From assembly GCA_951640165.1 (NCBI GenBank), contig OX621243.1, forward strand, positions 1,488,001 to 1,552,000: a stretch of 64,000 nucleotides of DNA, read 5' to 3'. Both the position numbers and the translations under genes were made by a program. Source of the DNA: Pseudoips prasinana. Its lineage: Eukaryota; Arthropoda; Insecta; Lepidoptera; Nolidae. The notes below the pieces were generated by a model, which had not been told where the DNA came from, ran no database searches, and saw nothing but the letters and a program-made list of their open reading frames with translations. Of the stretch, positions 10,097 through 21,420 are shown piece by piece (the stretch's first letter is position 1; each line of letters begins with the position of its first letter).

Positions 10097-10275
10097 ACAC
10101 TAATATTATAAAGGCGAAAGTTTGTCTGTGACTGTGTATGTTTGTTACTCTTTCACGCAAAAACTACCGGTCGGACTCTGATGAAACTTTGCTATAATAT
10201 AGCTTAATATCCGAATAACTATAGGCTATAATTTATAAAGTTTAACGAGGGTAAAACCGCGGGGCTCAACTAGTC
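10097..10275 (-). mobile_element. Helitron-like non-autonomous copy
   Basis: The right end, GGTAAAACCGCGGGGCTCAACTAGT, contains a short GC-rich stem followed by CTAG just before a T. The left end has CACTAATATTATAAAGGCGA. Related copies are at 32230, 39775, 54118 and 57074. A hairpin followed by CTRR next to T is the 3' signature of Helitrons; assignment to that class is my inference. Confidence 0.5.
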
Positions 10276-12553
10276 GACTATAAACACAGTAACTACCTAC
10301 TATTTAATGGACTGATGTAGTAGCTTTAACATTGTAACTAACAAAATTTTAATTACAAAGCTTCAAAACATTGCAAGAAATGAACTACAATATTATTCGT
10401 CTCGACAACCAACCACCTAATGGTGCAGCTACCATGAATATCTTCAGATCTAACGCAACCCACGCTCTGCCCATAGACTATGACAGCTCCATCACTCTAG
10501 CGACATCTATGCGTCATACAGATAACCATCTACACCCCATCGATTCATCATAAAACTACCATTTGTAGGAACCATCTTACTTTAGGAAGTACTCAAGATA
10601 TTGTCGTTGGATATTTGACCTTATCCCAAAAGTATAAGATAATGGCTTGTTTCTAGGAGTGTGTAAGGATAATTCAGTATTCTAAGTAACTGACAAGCGT
10701 ACAAAATAAGATCGTTAGCTGTCTGTTTTTGTTTAAATTAGAACAATCAAATATTTCTGCAACTGTTACGTTGAAAGTCAGATTTTTGTAGCGATAGAGA
10801 AAAACATTGATGTCAATTTTGTTGCCTATTACATAGGAGAGACTCAAAAATTGAAACTTAACATATGAAATGGAAAAATAACATTATTTACATACATAAT
10901 AGTTATCGTGATTTCTAAACGCACCTATGAACTTAGTAGAATAATGAGAAAATTCCAAATGAGATTCCAGATGATCTACTTCTTCCAGAAGGTCATAAGG
11001 TCGTATTTCCATATAATTTTCTTTTCATTATCATACTATTTTGAAGATGTGAGTCAAAATCATAACACATTAGATTAATATATATTTTTATATTGCGTGT
11101 ACAGATGATGACACACCTAAACACATAGAATACAGGGTGTTGCTTTATTAAATATAAAAGTATACACTCAAAATAAAAGAGGTAATTAAAAGTGACGGAC
11201 TTAGCAAATTTAATGTACTTTTTATTAAAACCTAGCACTAAACATTACCCTTACCTTGTATTGGACCTTACATTGGACAATTATGTGCCAATACAACCTC
11301 TAAGACTTCGTGTTTCCATCCAATAGAATTGTAAAGTATGGAATGGATATAAGATATCCCTTCTATTTTAATTTTATTGTTGGTATAAAAACACGTAAAA
11401 CAATACAAAAGTAGACCAAAAAACACTAAGGTTTGTCCGGAATACTAGGTACAAGTTCTATAAAAACTAGCGAAACAGATATTATAATGTAAAGTAAATA
11501 ATAACTAACAACCGTATTTTAACAGTGACAAATTAATATTATGAGATAGATAACAATATTGTTTTGCAATCTACCCGATTACAAAGATCCTATTTATAGT
11601 GAAGTACAATATAGGTATTCTACAGCGTGTTAAGAAACTTCATGACTATACCAGTGTGAATTTTTAGTTAATGATCTTTAATTAGAAAAATAAAATTAAA
11701 AATTTATTACATAATTTATAATATTATTAAATAACCACTATCGGCCAAACTGCACAGCAGCAACTCCGGTTACTCTATATTAAGCTAACTCTATGTCTAC
11801 CCCGGCTTAGTCAGTTCTTATTGTCTGTACAATAAATCGACATTGCATTTCTTTATACATATTAAATTTGTATTCCCTTTTTAAAACTTAAACGAAGAAA
11901 TCACGTAAGATATCCATACCTCGGGGCTCAAAGGCTGCAATTTCGGTTAAATTTACTTATTAATAAAAATAATACATTTATTTCACATTAAGATCCATAA
12001 GTAGTAATTTATTAGTAGTTGCTTATATCTATGTTAGTACTACACTCTTAAAACTACCTTACATTATGTAGTGGAGCCCTGGAACCCATGTGAATTGTGA
12101 ACATTGTTCCAGTGGCTCACTACTGGACAATCAATTTTGTGCAATATGCTGTTTAGGAGGTTGCTGGTCCTACTAGCAGTTATAGTGTAATAAAATTTCC
12201 TCCAATAAGTATGTCACTTTTTGTATATAATAATAATAATACCCTGGGACATTATTAAATATATAAAACCTGAGTGCAGTCTAATTTAGAATATCTTTTT
12301 TAATGGTCAGAAATAAAAGTTAGGATTCTCTCTTATATATTCTAGGCGGTACCCACATATATGCTCAACCTTCCTGGGCTCCGTGGCACAATAAATATGT
12401 TACACATAAACAAAAAGTATTCGGCAGTCTATAAAAGATGGCCAAATGCACCACACAAATTGTAAATCTCCTACGAACGCCACCCCTTCATACTACCCTA
12501 CATCGAAACTAGGTCACGTCGAACTGAAGCGTAAATACAGCTTATTGCAACAT
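10276..12553. other. No gene assigned
   Basis: AT-rich DNA. A 58-codon frame from an ATG at 10380 has no recognisable domain. At 12225-12260 there is a worn CCTGGGACATTATT block resembling a SINE3 tail. Confidence 0.4.
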
Positions 12554-12626
12554 GACCGTGTGGCCTAATGGATAAGGCGTCGGACTTCGGATCCGAAGAT
12601 TGCAGGTTCGAGTCCTGTCACGGTCG
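12554..12626 (+). tRNA. tRNA-Arg, anticodon UCG
   Basis: A complete 73-base cloverleaf. The acceptor stem GACCGTG pairs with CACGGTC, with discriminator G. The D arm is GCCTAATGGATAAGGC. The anticodon stem TCGGA/TCCGA encloses the loop CTTCGGA, so the anticodon is TCG and the codon read is CGA. The T arm is GCAGG-TTCGAGT-CCTGT. There is no intron and CCA is not encoded, as expected for a eukaryotic nuclear gene. Box A (TGGCCTAATGG) and box B (GGTTCGAGTCC) are intact. A TTTTT pol III terminator follows within 15 bases (about 12639). All stems pair perfectly, unlike the tRNA-derived SINE heads nearby, so this looks functional. No other tRNA gene is in the window. Confidence 0.97.
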
Positions 12627-12638
12627 CTACATATAACA

Positions 12639-12644
12639 TTTTTG
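12639..12644 (+). terminator. Pol III terminator of tRNA-Arg
   Basis: A T run (ATTTTTG) just after the tRNA 3' end, in the usual position for RNA polymerase III termination. Confidence 0.75.
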
Positions 12645-13104
12645 TCAACAATTTTGAATGTTTTTTATTTGTGCTGAATAAAATATTATATTTTTTTGTA
12701 TTGGTTGGGCTTGAAAATTAGATTGAAATAGTTTAAAAATTATTAGCAAAATGCCTTTTGTCATTGTTGTTTCCATGTGGTATTCTATTCGATAAGTCCG
12801 GGTTCATACTTCGTTTGCATTTTCAAGAGGCCGAAAACTAAATCAATATTATACTTAGAAGGTTTTACTCAGGAGATTAGCCTGTATATAACTTTACTTA
12901 ATAAGTACTTATTCCATAAAATTTTTACCCACATTCATGAATCGAACAGCCGTTACATAATATACTAGACATTACATACATATATAGCAAAATAGTTATA
13001 TTTAACCTTTTCCGATGACAATATATGTAGTTGACTAAACTAAAGTATTTAGATAGATAGAGGGCGCCACTAATCGTATATTCTTATATACGATGACAAT
13101 AAGT
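12645..13104. other. No gene or repeat recognised
   Basis: AT-rich. A 63-codon frame at 12777 has no recognisable features. Confidence 0.45.
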
Positions 13105-13432
13105 TGTTGGCGTGGTTAGCAAAGGCTTGCTTTTCACGCCAGAGGTCGTGGGTTCGATTCCCACCAAGGACAGATATTTGTATGCATGAACATGTCTGTT
13201 TGTCCTATCTTGTTTGGGGTGTACTTCTGTACAGCACTTAGACCCTTCAGGATCTTTTGTACTAAAGACTGTCTGTTTGTCCTAAGTCTGGGTGTAATTA
13301 TCTATATTAGTATGTATTTACAAAATAAAAGTAGTATATGTAGTATATCAGTTATCTCGTTTCCATACTACGAGCTCTGCTTAGTTTGGTCGTGTGTAAA
13401 TAATGCCCCACGATATTATTATTATATTATTT
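13105..13432 (+). mobile_element. SINE3 copy with internal insertion
   Basis: The tRNA-like head (GTTGGCGTGGTTAGCAAAGG, then GTGGGTTCGATTCCCACC) is followed by the CATGTCTGTTTGTCC block and the ACAAAATAAAAGTAGTATA block. A GATATTATTATT tail ends it. About 70 extra bases at 13207-13277 are bracketed by two copies of CTGTTTGTCCTA, which other copies (51791, 55092) do not have. Confidence 0.85.
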
Positions 13433-13965
13433 TTTTATTTTATATGTTATAATATGCTTGGGGGAAGAATTTCACAGGTACCATATTTACATAATTTCAC
13501 AAAAAAGTAAGAATAGAAATAACAAAAATATTGATAAACATCGAGATTAGCCCGTCTCGGGAACCTAACCGACGACCGATCCATCAAGCCGCCACGAAAA
13601 TATTTATGTACTGAAATAGCAGACGTGGCTTCCGTTTATTTATCAGTAATAATCTACTAAATACTATACTTAATAAAACACGCTATTGTTTGAGAAAGTA
13701 AGAATTTAGGCCAAATTTCATTATAGTGAAGAAATGCCATTACTACAATGTCGTTATAATATACATCCTATATTACAATTAAATCAAGATCAATATTTGT
13801 AGACTTGTTAATATATGTTACTGAACAAATTTAAATATCAATATAAAATAATAATTCAGTAATTTTTGTTTTCCTTTAGAAACATTCAACGTTACCTAGA
13901 TACTGCAGAGAAATGATACTTAGTATCGTAGTAGTTATACTAGTAATAACGAAACCTTGAAAAAT
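13433..13965. other. No gene or repeat recognised
   Basis: AT-rich, with no open frame of note and no match to other parts of the window. Confidence 0.45.
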
Positions 13966-14330
13966 AAAACCGGCCAAGTGCGAGTCGGACTCCCGCATGA
14001 ACGGTTCCGTACGATTAAACGTCACAATATTTGGTTACATTTAATATAATTATTTATTTTTAAAGTGAACATACATACAACTAAATATTCTGTGCATATT
14101 TCAGACTTCTGCCCGTCGCCGATATCAATTACGAGCATTAAATTCACGTTTTTTGTATGGGAGTCCCTTAAATATTTATTTTATTGTATTTGTTGTTGTA
14201 GTGGCAACAGAAATACATCTGCTGTGAAAAATTCAACAGTCTAACCATCACAGTTCGTGAGATTCAGCCTAGGCACCGACGAACAGACATACGTCGTGCA
14301 TCGATAGACTTAGTAATAGGGTCCTAGAAT
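13966..14330 (+). repeat. Repeat F, diverged copy
   Basis: It opens with AAACCGGCCAAGTGCGAGTC and closes with CTTAGTAATAGGGTCC. The GGCAACAGAAATACATCTGC block in the middle is shared with 16506 and 17967. This is a dispersed element with no coding frame. Its class is unknown to me; I recognise it only as common in moths and butterflies. Confidence 0.8.
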
Positions 14331-14632
14331 TTTGGCTACGGCGGCCGGTCTCATTGGAGACTAGGCATCTTCCCGTGATATATTATAGTGCGCAAACACA
14401 GAGGCACTTTCTATCCATCACTTTCATTGGCACGACCACGGGAAGAGGTTAGAAAGGGACGATACGACTTTACGTGCTCTCTCTCTCGTGATTTTGGGTT
14501 CTTTGTGTAAAGAAATTTCCTCAGAATTAGCCCGAAGTATGGAAATCCCAAAATCACACTCGACCCGGGATTTGAACCCAGGATCTCATCGTCTGCGGTT
14601 GAAAACGCTACCGCTAGACCAACTAGACAGTC
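14331..14632 (-). mobile_element. SINE5 copy, near full length
   Basis: The minus strand gives a tRNA-like head (GTCTAGCGGTAGCGTTTTC, then GGGTTCAAATCCCGGGTCGA), a GATTTTGGGATTTCCATACT middle and a 3' end at GGCCGCCGTAGCC. The copy at 52560-52838 has the same order. It is the style of the Bm1-like SINEs. It directly abuts repeat F. Confidence 0.85.
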
Positions 14633-14673
14633 AAAAAGTTGAAGTAAAGATATTTATTTAATAAAAAAACAAA

Positions 14674-14764
14674 GGGTGTTATTTGTGTCCTTCAATTACA
14701 TGTTTGTAAAGTACCCCTCGACACAGGGAGTAGACGTAGTGCAGGCATTGTCTTTAAAAAAAAA
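14674..14764 (+). mobile_element. SINE2 tail fragment
   Basis: It keeps only the distal half: GTCCTTCAATTACATGTTTG, AAAGTACCCCTCGACACAGG, and GTGCAGGCATTGTCTTT followed by A's. Confidence 0.8.
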
Positions 14765-15095
14765 TGAAACTGTTCTTTATTTTTTCCTTTAAATTAAATA
14801 AGGCTAAGTTACTAATCACATTTGAACAAAATTTATATGGGACGTCTTGAAAGCATTTTCTTTCCAATAAAAGGAGTTATCAAAATTTGTTCCTAATAAT
14901 TGAATCAATCACGGAACAAACAACATACAAAAAAAATATAGTGGAATAGAGAACATTCTCCTTGCAAGTCGGTTAAAGGTGCTGTAACTTTTCTATAACC
15001 TACCAAAAATAGTCATAGTCATATAGATTTTTTTTATTGTCAATTTTTTTGTCCTAACGTGCAGAGCTAAGCTTGACGTGGCAGCTACTGAGAAA

Positions 15096-15373
15096 CACTG
15101 CCGAAAAATCTCAGTAATAATCCTATTTTTTTAATCAAGATCCTTGTAACATTAAATTACAATTTAATTATCTAAATGCGTTGAATAAAATCTACTCATT
15201 CTTGTGCAATATGCAACATTGTTTGAAATTTGTAGGCATATTACAAATTTCAAACAATGTTTGCAAACGCAAACATTTAAAACAAAAACGCATTCAGATA
15301 ATTAAATTGTAATTAGATGTTGCAATGATCTTGTTTAAAAAAATAGGATTCCTACTGAGATTTTTCGGCAGTG
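15096..15373. mobile_element. Palindromic MITE, about 280 bp
   Basis: The two halves are inverted copies: CACTGCCGAAAAATCTCAGT at the left matches ACTGAGATTTTTCGGCAGTG at the right, and an AATTACAATTTAATTATCT arm pairs with AGATAATTAAATTGTAATT. A second hairpin, CATTGTTTGAAATTTGTA, sits in the centre. A half copy of the terminus is at 61645-61695. No coding frame is present. Confidence 0.85.
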
Positions 15374-15376
15374 TAA

Positions 15377-15635
15377 TTAGACTTTAATTTTTGTTTTAAA
15401 GTCGTTGAGCGAGAGTTTTCTGATATCACTACTTGTTTGTTGTGTAAGTTTGTTGTAGAGGCGTCTACAGTATAAGATTCACTGTTCTTTCTAAGTTAAT
15501 CAAATTGTGTAAATGTCTTAATGTTGTCTAAATGTTTGGAAGTATTATAACCTCAGAAATTTAAACGAGATTTAATTTATAGGCACCACAATAATCGCCA
15601 ACCAAAACCACAATTCTGCTGAAAATCTCAAACTG
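15377..15635. other. No gene recognised
   Basis: AT-rich flank of the palindromic MITE. Nothing is assigned. Confidence 0.4.
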
Positions 15636-15780
15636 GGACAACTGACACGCTGCCATCTGATCCCAAACTAGGCGGAACCTGTACTATGGCAACTGATAAA
15701 CATACTTATATTTCTAAATACATATTATAGATAAATAACAGTGCGCATCACAAAAAGATTTGACCTGGGTGGGGATAGCA
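15636..15780 (-). mobile_element. SINE4 tail fragment
   Basis: CCATCTGATCCCAAACTAGG, the GTACTATGGCAACTGATAAA block and ATTTCTAAATACATA are the reverse complement of the SINE4 tail at 44240-44350. The tRNA-like head is eroded. Confidence 0.75.
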
Positions 15781-16505
15781 ATTACTAGTACACTTTTCTT
15801 AAATTTTTCTTAAGGCTTATAATTCAATATCTATTTTAGGTCTTGCGCTCGGTAACGAGATATTGAATTACTGCCCGTCCTACCGTCGGCATTAAAATAT
15901 TAATTTTTCACAACAAGTTCAATTTAGCTCCCATAAGCATGAATCTCGTTGATCAATCTCGTTGACTTTATTCTCTTACCCTCGTCAGCTTTTTTTGGTC
16001 CGCGGACGTGCGCGTGCGCAACCGTGTGGAAATTTGACGGACAGGCAGTTTGTAGATATTTATTTATATTTTAGTTATATGTTGTGTTTTGTTAAATATT
16101 TTTTGTGAGATATTTGGTCTCACAGCTCTTCCATTGATCTGACATATGAGTTCTTTATTAACCGACTTTGAAAAACCGTTTAGGAAATGAGGTTTTATTA
16201 TTGGTTAGGCATAGCTTCGGACAACGGCGCTATTCTAATATCGCGCTAGCACTGTAAGAAGGGTTCATCACAGCACACCACATGCTGAAGTTTCTCGAAG
16301 ATTATCAAACATATTGTGTCGTATCGCCTACAGGGGGCACAGCATTAGACGTTTCTCTTTTAAAAAAATTGAACTCATACGTCACGTAGTTGATAATAAC
16401 AGGACACATTTGTGTGTAGTTTGTATCAGACAAATCTTGGTGAGAAAACTACTTTATTTACATTATACAGGGTATGGAAAGATACAAACAAGCCGGCTAA
16501 ATGAC
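15781..16505. other. No gene; GC-richer patch at 15995-16035
   Basis: The patch around GGACGTGCGCGTGCGCAACC stands out from AT-rich flanks and might be a worn promoter or repeat. Nothing supports a gene. Confidence 0.35.
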
Positions 16506-16803
16506 AAAAAAACTGGCCAAGTGCGAGTCGGACTCGCGCACGAAGGGTTCCGTACCACTATCTATAAAAACGAGCAAAAAATTCACGTTTGTTGTATGGG
16601 AGCCCCCTTAAATATTTATTTAATTTTGTTATTAATAGTATTTGTTGTTATAGCGGCAACAGAAATACATCATTTGTGAAAATTTCAACTGTCTAACTAT
16701 TACGGTTCATGAGATAAAGCCTGGTGACAGACGGACAGACAGGCAGACCGCGAAGTCTTAGTAATAGGGTCTCGTTTTATCCTTTGGGTACGGAACCCTA
16801 AAT
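16506..16803 (+). repeat. Repeat F, best copy
   Basis: It starts at AACTGGCCAAGTGCGAGTCG and passes through TTGTATGGGAGCCCCCTTAA and GACAGACGGACAGACAGG. It ends at TTGGGTACGGAACCCTAAAT. This is the longest and cleanest of three copies. No coding frame spans it. Confidence 0.88.
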
Positions 16804-17966
16804 AAGTAATTTAAAAACGGTTTTAAACTGGCACAGACAAGACGAGATTCACAATAATTGAACTCTATGTTTTAGTATATTTTGTTTTTAAGTTATATTC
16901 TAATGATGTTGATATTTATTTCCATGTTTGATGGAGATTCCTGCGATGGTCCCGCTTAAAATTTTATTCAAGTCTGAATACAAACTAAGGACTTGTTAGA
17001 AAATATGTATGTCTGTTGAATGTTTTTACCATGGTAATTGTATATAATGTAATATACTCATACATGTTATGTATTGTATTGTATGTTCTCATACATACAA
17101 TAAATGTATCTAAAAATTTAATCAATAATGTTCGAACAATAATATAATATGATACTGAGAAAGAGCAAGTTGCAGACGAATTATATGTATACTTAAATAT
17201 AGGCCTGCAATTTGTTTTGTATTCTACCAACACAGATGATCTCTTGCGTTGCCAATCGACGCCGATAAGCTTTGGCAACCAGACTCACACCGAGAATCGA
17301 CAATTTAACATACTAATAAAATTACCCGGGATGTAATCTGTGAGGTGAAGCTGCTCATAGAACGAAATAACGGTATGCTCTACCTAACGTAAAGTACACA
17401 TAGCCCAACGCTTTCAAGCTAACTTAGAAAATCTCTTACTAGCAAGTAAAAGATCCATAAAATCACAGTAAAAGTAATTCTCAAATGATCAAAGCGCACT
17501 ACGTAAACGAATACATCAATCGGCATAAGTCTTAAGTTCCCTCTCTTTTCGTACAATTATCTACCCTAACTTATTTGTCTTAAGGTACAATATCCAATTG
17601 CAAAATATGTGTATAAAGTTTCAGTAACTAATATCATCTAAACATAAGCAGCAAACACTTCCTGTAACGATTTCATTACACCTGTACCATAAACAATCGT
17701 TTCCGGCAGTTTTAATTATTTATCTTCTTTTTTATTGATTGGTTCGTGTTCGTGGAGTCTTTGAGAATCTGTGATGTTATTTTATATAAATAATTGCGTA
17801 TGTAATATCCACCACAAGTAAAATAAATATATTTGATTTCAATTTTATTTCTAATGCTGTGTGGTGGGGGCGTTTTTATTTCGGAGGCAATTATCATGAC
17901 CCCATCTCATCTCTATGCCCTTAGAAGTCATTTCAAGCAAAACGGGCAGTAGGTAAGTAGTAAAAT
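16804..17966. other. No gene or repeat recognised
   Basis: AT-rich on both strands with only short frames that lack domains. Confidence 0.45.
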
Positions 17967-18226
17967 AAAACCGGCTAAGTGCGAGTCGGACTCGTTCACG
18001 AACGGTTCCGTACTATTAACTATAAAAGCGAGCAAACAATTCACGTTTGTTGTATGGGAGCCCCCTTAAAATATTATTTTATTTTGTTTGTTAGTGTTTG
18101 CTGTTATAGCGGCAACAGAAATACATCATCTGTGAATATTACAACTGTCTAACTACACAGGTGACAGACGGACAGACAGACAGCGAAGTCTTAGTAATAG
18201 GGTCCCGTTATACCCTTTCCCTAAAA
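17967..18226 (+). repeat. Repeat F, shortened copy
   Basis: It shares AAACCGGCTAAGTGCGAGTC, TTGTATGGGAGCCCCCTTAA and AAGTCTTAGTAATAGGGTCC with the copy at 16506. It lacks about 25 bases before the GACAGACGG block and the final ACGGAACCC. Confidence 0.85.
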
Positions 18227-19301
18227 AGGCGTCTCTTTATGTGCAATGAGAATCATACTGCGTTCGCAAAGCGTGGAGATAATTTATGACATATTCTCTA
18301 ATATGATATGATTTATGGGCTGGCCTTCTTTCGGCTAATATGATGAGCTATTTTCAAAGTGCTCAGTAAAAAAAATATATTTTGTGGATTTATCAGACTT
18401 GAATAAAGGATATGTTAAGTCATATCCAGTTCAAAATCTTTGTGGACAGGGAGAAATTGTAAACACAGTCATAGTAAAATATTTAAACGTTAAATTGTGG
18501 AACCTCACGAGATTCCACTTTTTCTTATTCGTTCAAATTATAATTCAAATTAAGTAATATCGTACAAAACTATAGTCAAATTGATAATTTCTTCCATTTT
18601 GAATTCAGTTATAAAGTATTACCCTCATTTCATTTTTACAACGTGCAAACTCTTAATTCAATTTTTAATATGCCACTTAGCAATAATGTTTAAGTTACAA
18701 GAATTAATACACGCATTTCCAAGATGATCATGATGAATGGGCTGAAATTGTTGTGACCTCCTAAACTACTGTTGCAAAATAGCTAACGTACTAACCAACA
18801 CGTAACATTGCGTTAGGTACATCGGTTTAGTAATCATTTGATTAGCTATCGTCCGGATGCCTTTGATCACTGGAAGCATTCATCATTCCACCCTGGATTC
18901 AGCCAGTATTGACAGCTTTACGGCACAGAACACCATTTGAAATAATATTAAATTAAAAACTAACGTTGCCGCTCAGAACAGCAACATTATTTTTGTATTT
19001 GATTTATTGCAAATCAAATGATATCAAAGCTGTGATGGATTTGTTCAACTTTTGCGTTTATTTGATGTAAATTATTATGTTTTCTCCTCAAATGTATGCC
19101 GAACTTCGATACACAGTAAGACTACTTCCTTCTAAGATTTTTCTATACATTATGTGTCATTGAAAGAATCCAAACAACTAATGAGGCTTATGTTTGGTGG
19201 ATCAAAACTCATAATAAAGTCTCTAAGCCGCAATCTCCGGTAGAAAAGACCCTGTAAGCTGCCAGTTGCATTGCAGTCCTATTTTCAATTTTTAAAATGT
19301 T
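18227..19301. other. No gene or repeat recognised
   Basis: AT-rich, with stops in all frames. No copy of any family defined in this window. Confidence 0.45.
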
Positions 19302-19702
19302 ATACAACATGTAACTTAATTAACGCACACCCTCAAACACCCCAATTAGAATATTATGTTGTAATTAAAAAATATACACTGAATTTTTAATTTAACATTT
19401 CTGTACCTTTTGTTATTTACTAAATTAGTTTCTTGGAATAAAGTTTATTTTTCTTTATTTTGTATTGAATGATGGGATTTGTATAAATACAATAATCCTG
19501 CGATTTTAAAAGTCTTATTAATTTGACTTATGGTTCATTTCAATTTGTTTTGACTGTACAGGGTTAATATGACAATAATTTCCGTAGTTTTAATTATTTT
19601 TAAATAAAAATTACCTGTATTAAAAATGATATAAATCGATTCAGTAAATGATTCTGAACAAACTATTTTCAGGATGTGCGTTAATGAAGTTACATGTTGT
19701 AT
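19302..19702 (+). mobile_element. MITE-C copy, about 400 bp
   Basis: Terminal inverted repeats are TACAACATGTAACTTAATTA at the left and its counterpart ending TTACATGTTGTA at the right, with CGCACA/TGTGCG adjacent. It is collinear along its whole length with 55864-56265, including GGGTTAATATGACAATAAT and ATCGATTCAGTAAA. There is no open frame. Confidence 0.88.
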
Positions 19703-20165
19703 ATGTACTGTTTATTTAATATTTAAAAAGTGTTCAATAAACTAAATTAAAATCATACAAAACAACAGAAAATTATAGAAAGTAATAACATTGGAGTCAT
19801 TTACCCTTAGAAGACTAGTTAACTTTTCACTTGAGTTAAAAATGCATACGATGAAGACCGAACCAACATTTAATTTTATTGATTAATTTCAGTGAAGTCC
19901 TACAATGCTGTACAAATGTCCATTACAAATTATAATAAAATACGCGTTCTAATCCTGTTATATGAGAGATTGAGTTCTTTGTATGGTTTTTTAAGAATTA
20001 ATTCAATATTGGCAGTACGCAGGCGGAAACCTTGCGGGGCCCATTTGCATAAGCCGGGTATTCAGTATCCATTTAGGTGCTATGTAGAGGTACTCAGTAA
20101 CACATTATAGTCATCAAGAATTAGTTTGTAGTCATTAAACTGTTCAGTATTTCTTTTTAACTTGC
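19703..20165. other. No gene recognised
   Basis: A 72-codon frame from 19892 spans unassigned sequence and has no domain. I treat it as chance. Confidence 0.4.
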
Positions 20166-20290
20166 TGACTGCACGTGTTGCACTGAGGTTAAGACTTCGT
20201 GTCACGAGTTCGATTCCCATGAAGGACAACTATTTCGTTGACCCATAAATAATTGTACTGAGTCTGGATGTACTTTGTGTCACTACTTCG
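20166..20290 (+). mobile_element. SINE2, 5' half
   Basis: The head GACTGCACGTGTTGCACTGA and box B-like GAGTTCGATTCCCATGAAGG are followed by ACAACTATTTCGTTGACCC and CTGAGTCTGGATGTACTTTG. The distal half is missing. Confidence 0.75.
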
Positions 20291-20373
20291 AGACGCGAAA
20301 TAAAATAAAAAGAAGATTTTTCATCGATTCTATACGATGCAAACTAAGTGCTTGTAGATCTGATACTGTACAA

Positions 20374-20516
20374 TGTACAGACGCCAGCACATCAAGCTAC
20401 CCCTATCTGTCAATTTTCCCCAATTGAAAGTGAACGTTATGCTTTTGTGATAAAGTTGAAAATCTATAAAATAAATTTGACAGATTGGAGTAGTTGGATG
20501 TGCTGGCGTCCGTACA
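20374..20516. mobile_element. MITE-A, complete
   Basis: The left end, TGTACAGACGCCAGCACATC, is matched at the right by GATGTGCTGGCGTCCGTACA. The inner arms (AGCTACCCCTATCTGTCAA) also pair, leaving about 55 bases of core. Other copies are at 36007 and, split by a LINE, at 25310/30288. The element is far too short to encode a transposase. Confidence 0.92.
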
Positions 20517-20716
20517 TCTCTTCGAGTAGCGTGATGTCTCTAAAAAACATACGTTATCACATGAAATGTAGAGTCTACATGTACTTTTCATATATTATGA
20601 CGCATGATAATGTTTTTTTTATGAAAATAATATATTTGCAACAGGTTATCAGTAATAAAAATCTGCCTGTAATTGATGATCCAGAAAACTTGGCGGGAGT
20701 TTTTTTTTATATATAT

Positions 20717-20953
20717 GGACAATGTCACACAGATCATCCTAGCCCCAAACTAAGCAAAGCTTGTACTATGGGTACCAGGTGACGATATACATATTTATAT
20801 AGATAGATAAATACTTAAATACATAGAAAACATCCATGACTCAGAAACAAATATTCGTGCTCATCACACAAATATTTGCACTTACCGGGATTCGAACCCA
20901 GGACCACCAGCTTCGTAGGCAGGAGCACTACCAACTAGGCTACGGTGACCGTC
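20717..20953 (-). mobile_element. SINE1 copy
   Basis: Full-length minus-strand copy. The tail GGACAATGTCACACAGATCA is at the left and the tRNA-like head ends at 20953. It differs from the 541 copy by a handful of bases. Confidence 0.9.
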
Positions 20954-21081
20954 AGTTGGCGGTATTACGCGGCTCCGTGGCTCGGAGAGTAAGTAAAGCT
21001 GTCCTGTTTCCAGTCGTGAGGCTAGGTGTCCCATTGAGAGTGATCCGAAGCACGAACAGTTAAGAAATTAAAGCACTTCAA

Positions 21082-21172
21082 CGGTCACCCATCTATCAAA
21101 TGACCGCGAGCTTAGTTGCTTAATCTCGTCAATTACTTACGGAGAGGTGAGAGCATTTAGCTATGAGCGCCT
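21082..21172. repeat. 5S-rRNA-like dispersed repeat, copy 1
   Basis: GGTCACCCATCTATCAAATGACCGCG...TTGCTTAATCTCGTCAATTA follows the order of the reverse complement of eukaryotic 5S rRNA (GGTCxCCCATCxAxxxACTxACCGC, then GCTTAAxxTCGxxGATxA). Similar sequences lie at 45438 and 56930. It is diverged and partial, so it is not a functional 5S gene. The homology was judged by eye only. Confidence 0.35.
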
Positions 21173-21334
21173 CGTTTAAAACCCGTATACTACTATTTAT
21201 TTGAAACCATTTTTTGAGTGGCCATGCATATTAAAATGTATTTGGGTAGGCATTTGGCATGTTAATGTCCTACACTTTTCAGTTTCCTGGGAAAAACAAC
21301 TCCTAAAATTACATCCACTATGTATATCACACCT

Positions 21335-21420
21335 TGCACAGTTATTCCGAGTCGGATTGAGTTTTGTGTCTGTTAATTGAACATTTGTGAAGTCCCCCGC
21401 GACAGGGAACTTATTCCGAG
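21335..21420 (+). mobile_element. SINE2 tail remnant
   Basis: GAGTCGGATTGAGTTTTGTG, TCTGTTAATTGAACATTTGT and CCCCCGCGACAGGGAAC follow the SINE2 distal order with many substitutions. Confidence 0.55.

Noticed and set aside
10380..10553. 58-codon frame with balanced amino acid composition
   Set aside because: It has no domain, no good start context, no splice signals and no second copy. A chance frame is the simplest reading.
16314..16679. 121-codon plus-strand frame
   Set aside because: Its second half lies inside repeat F, which is non-coding in its other copies, so the frame is a by-product.
20348..20782. 144-codon frame
   Set aside because: It runs through MITE-A and into the tail of a SINE1, both non-coding elements.
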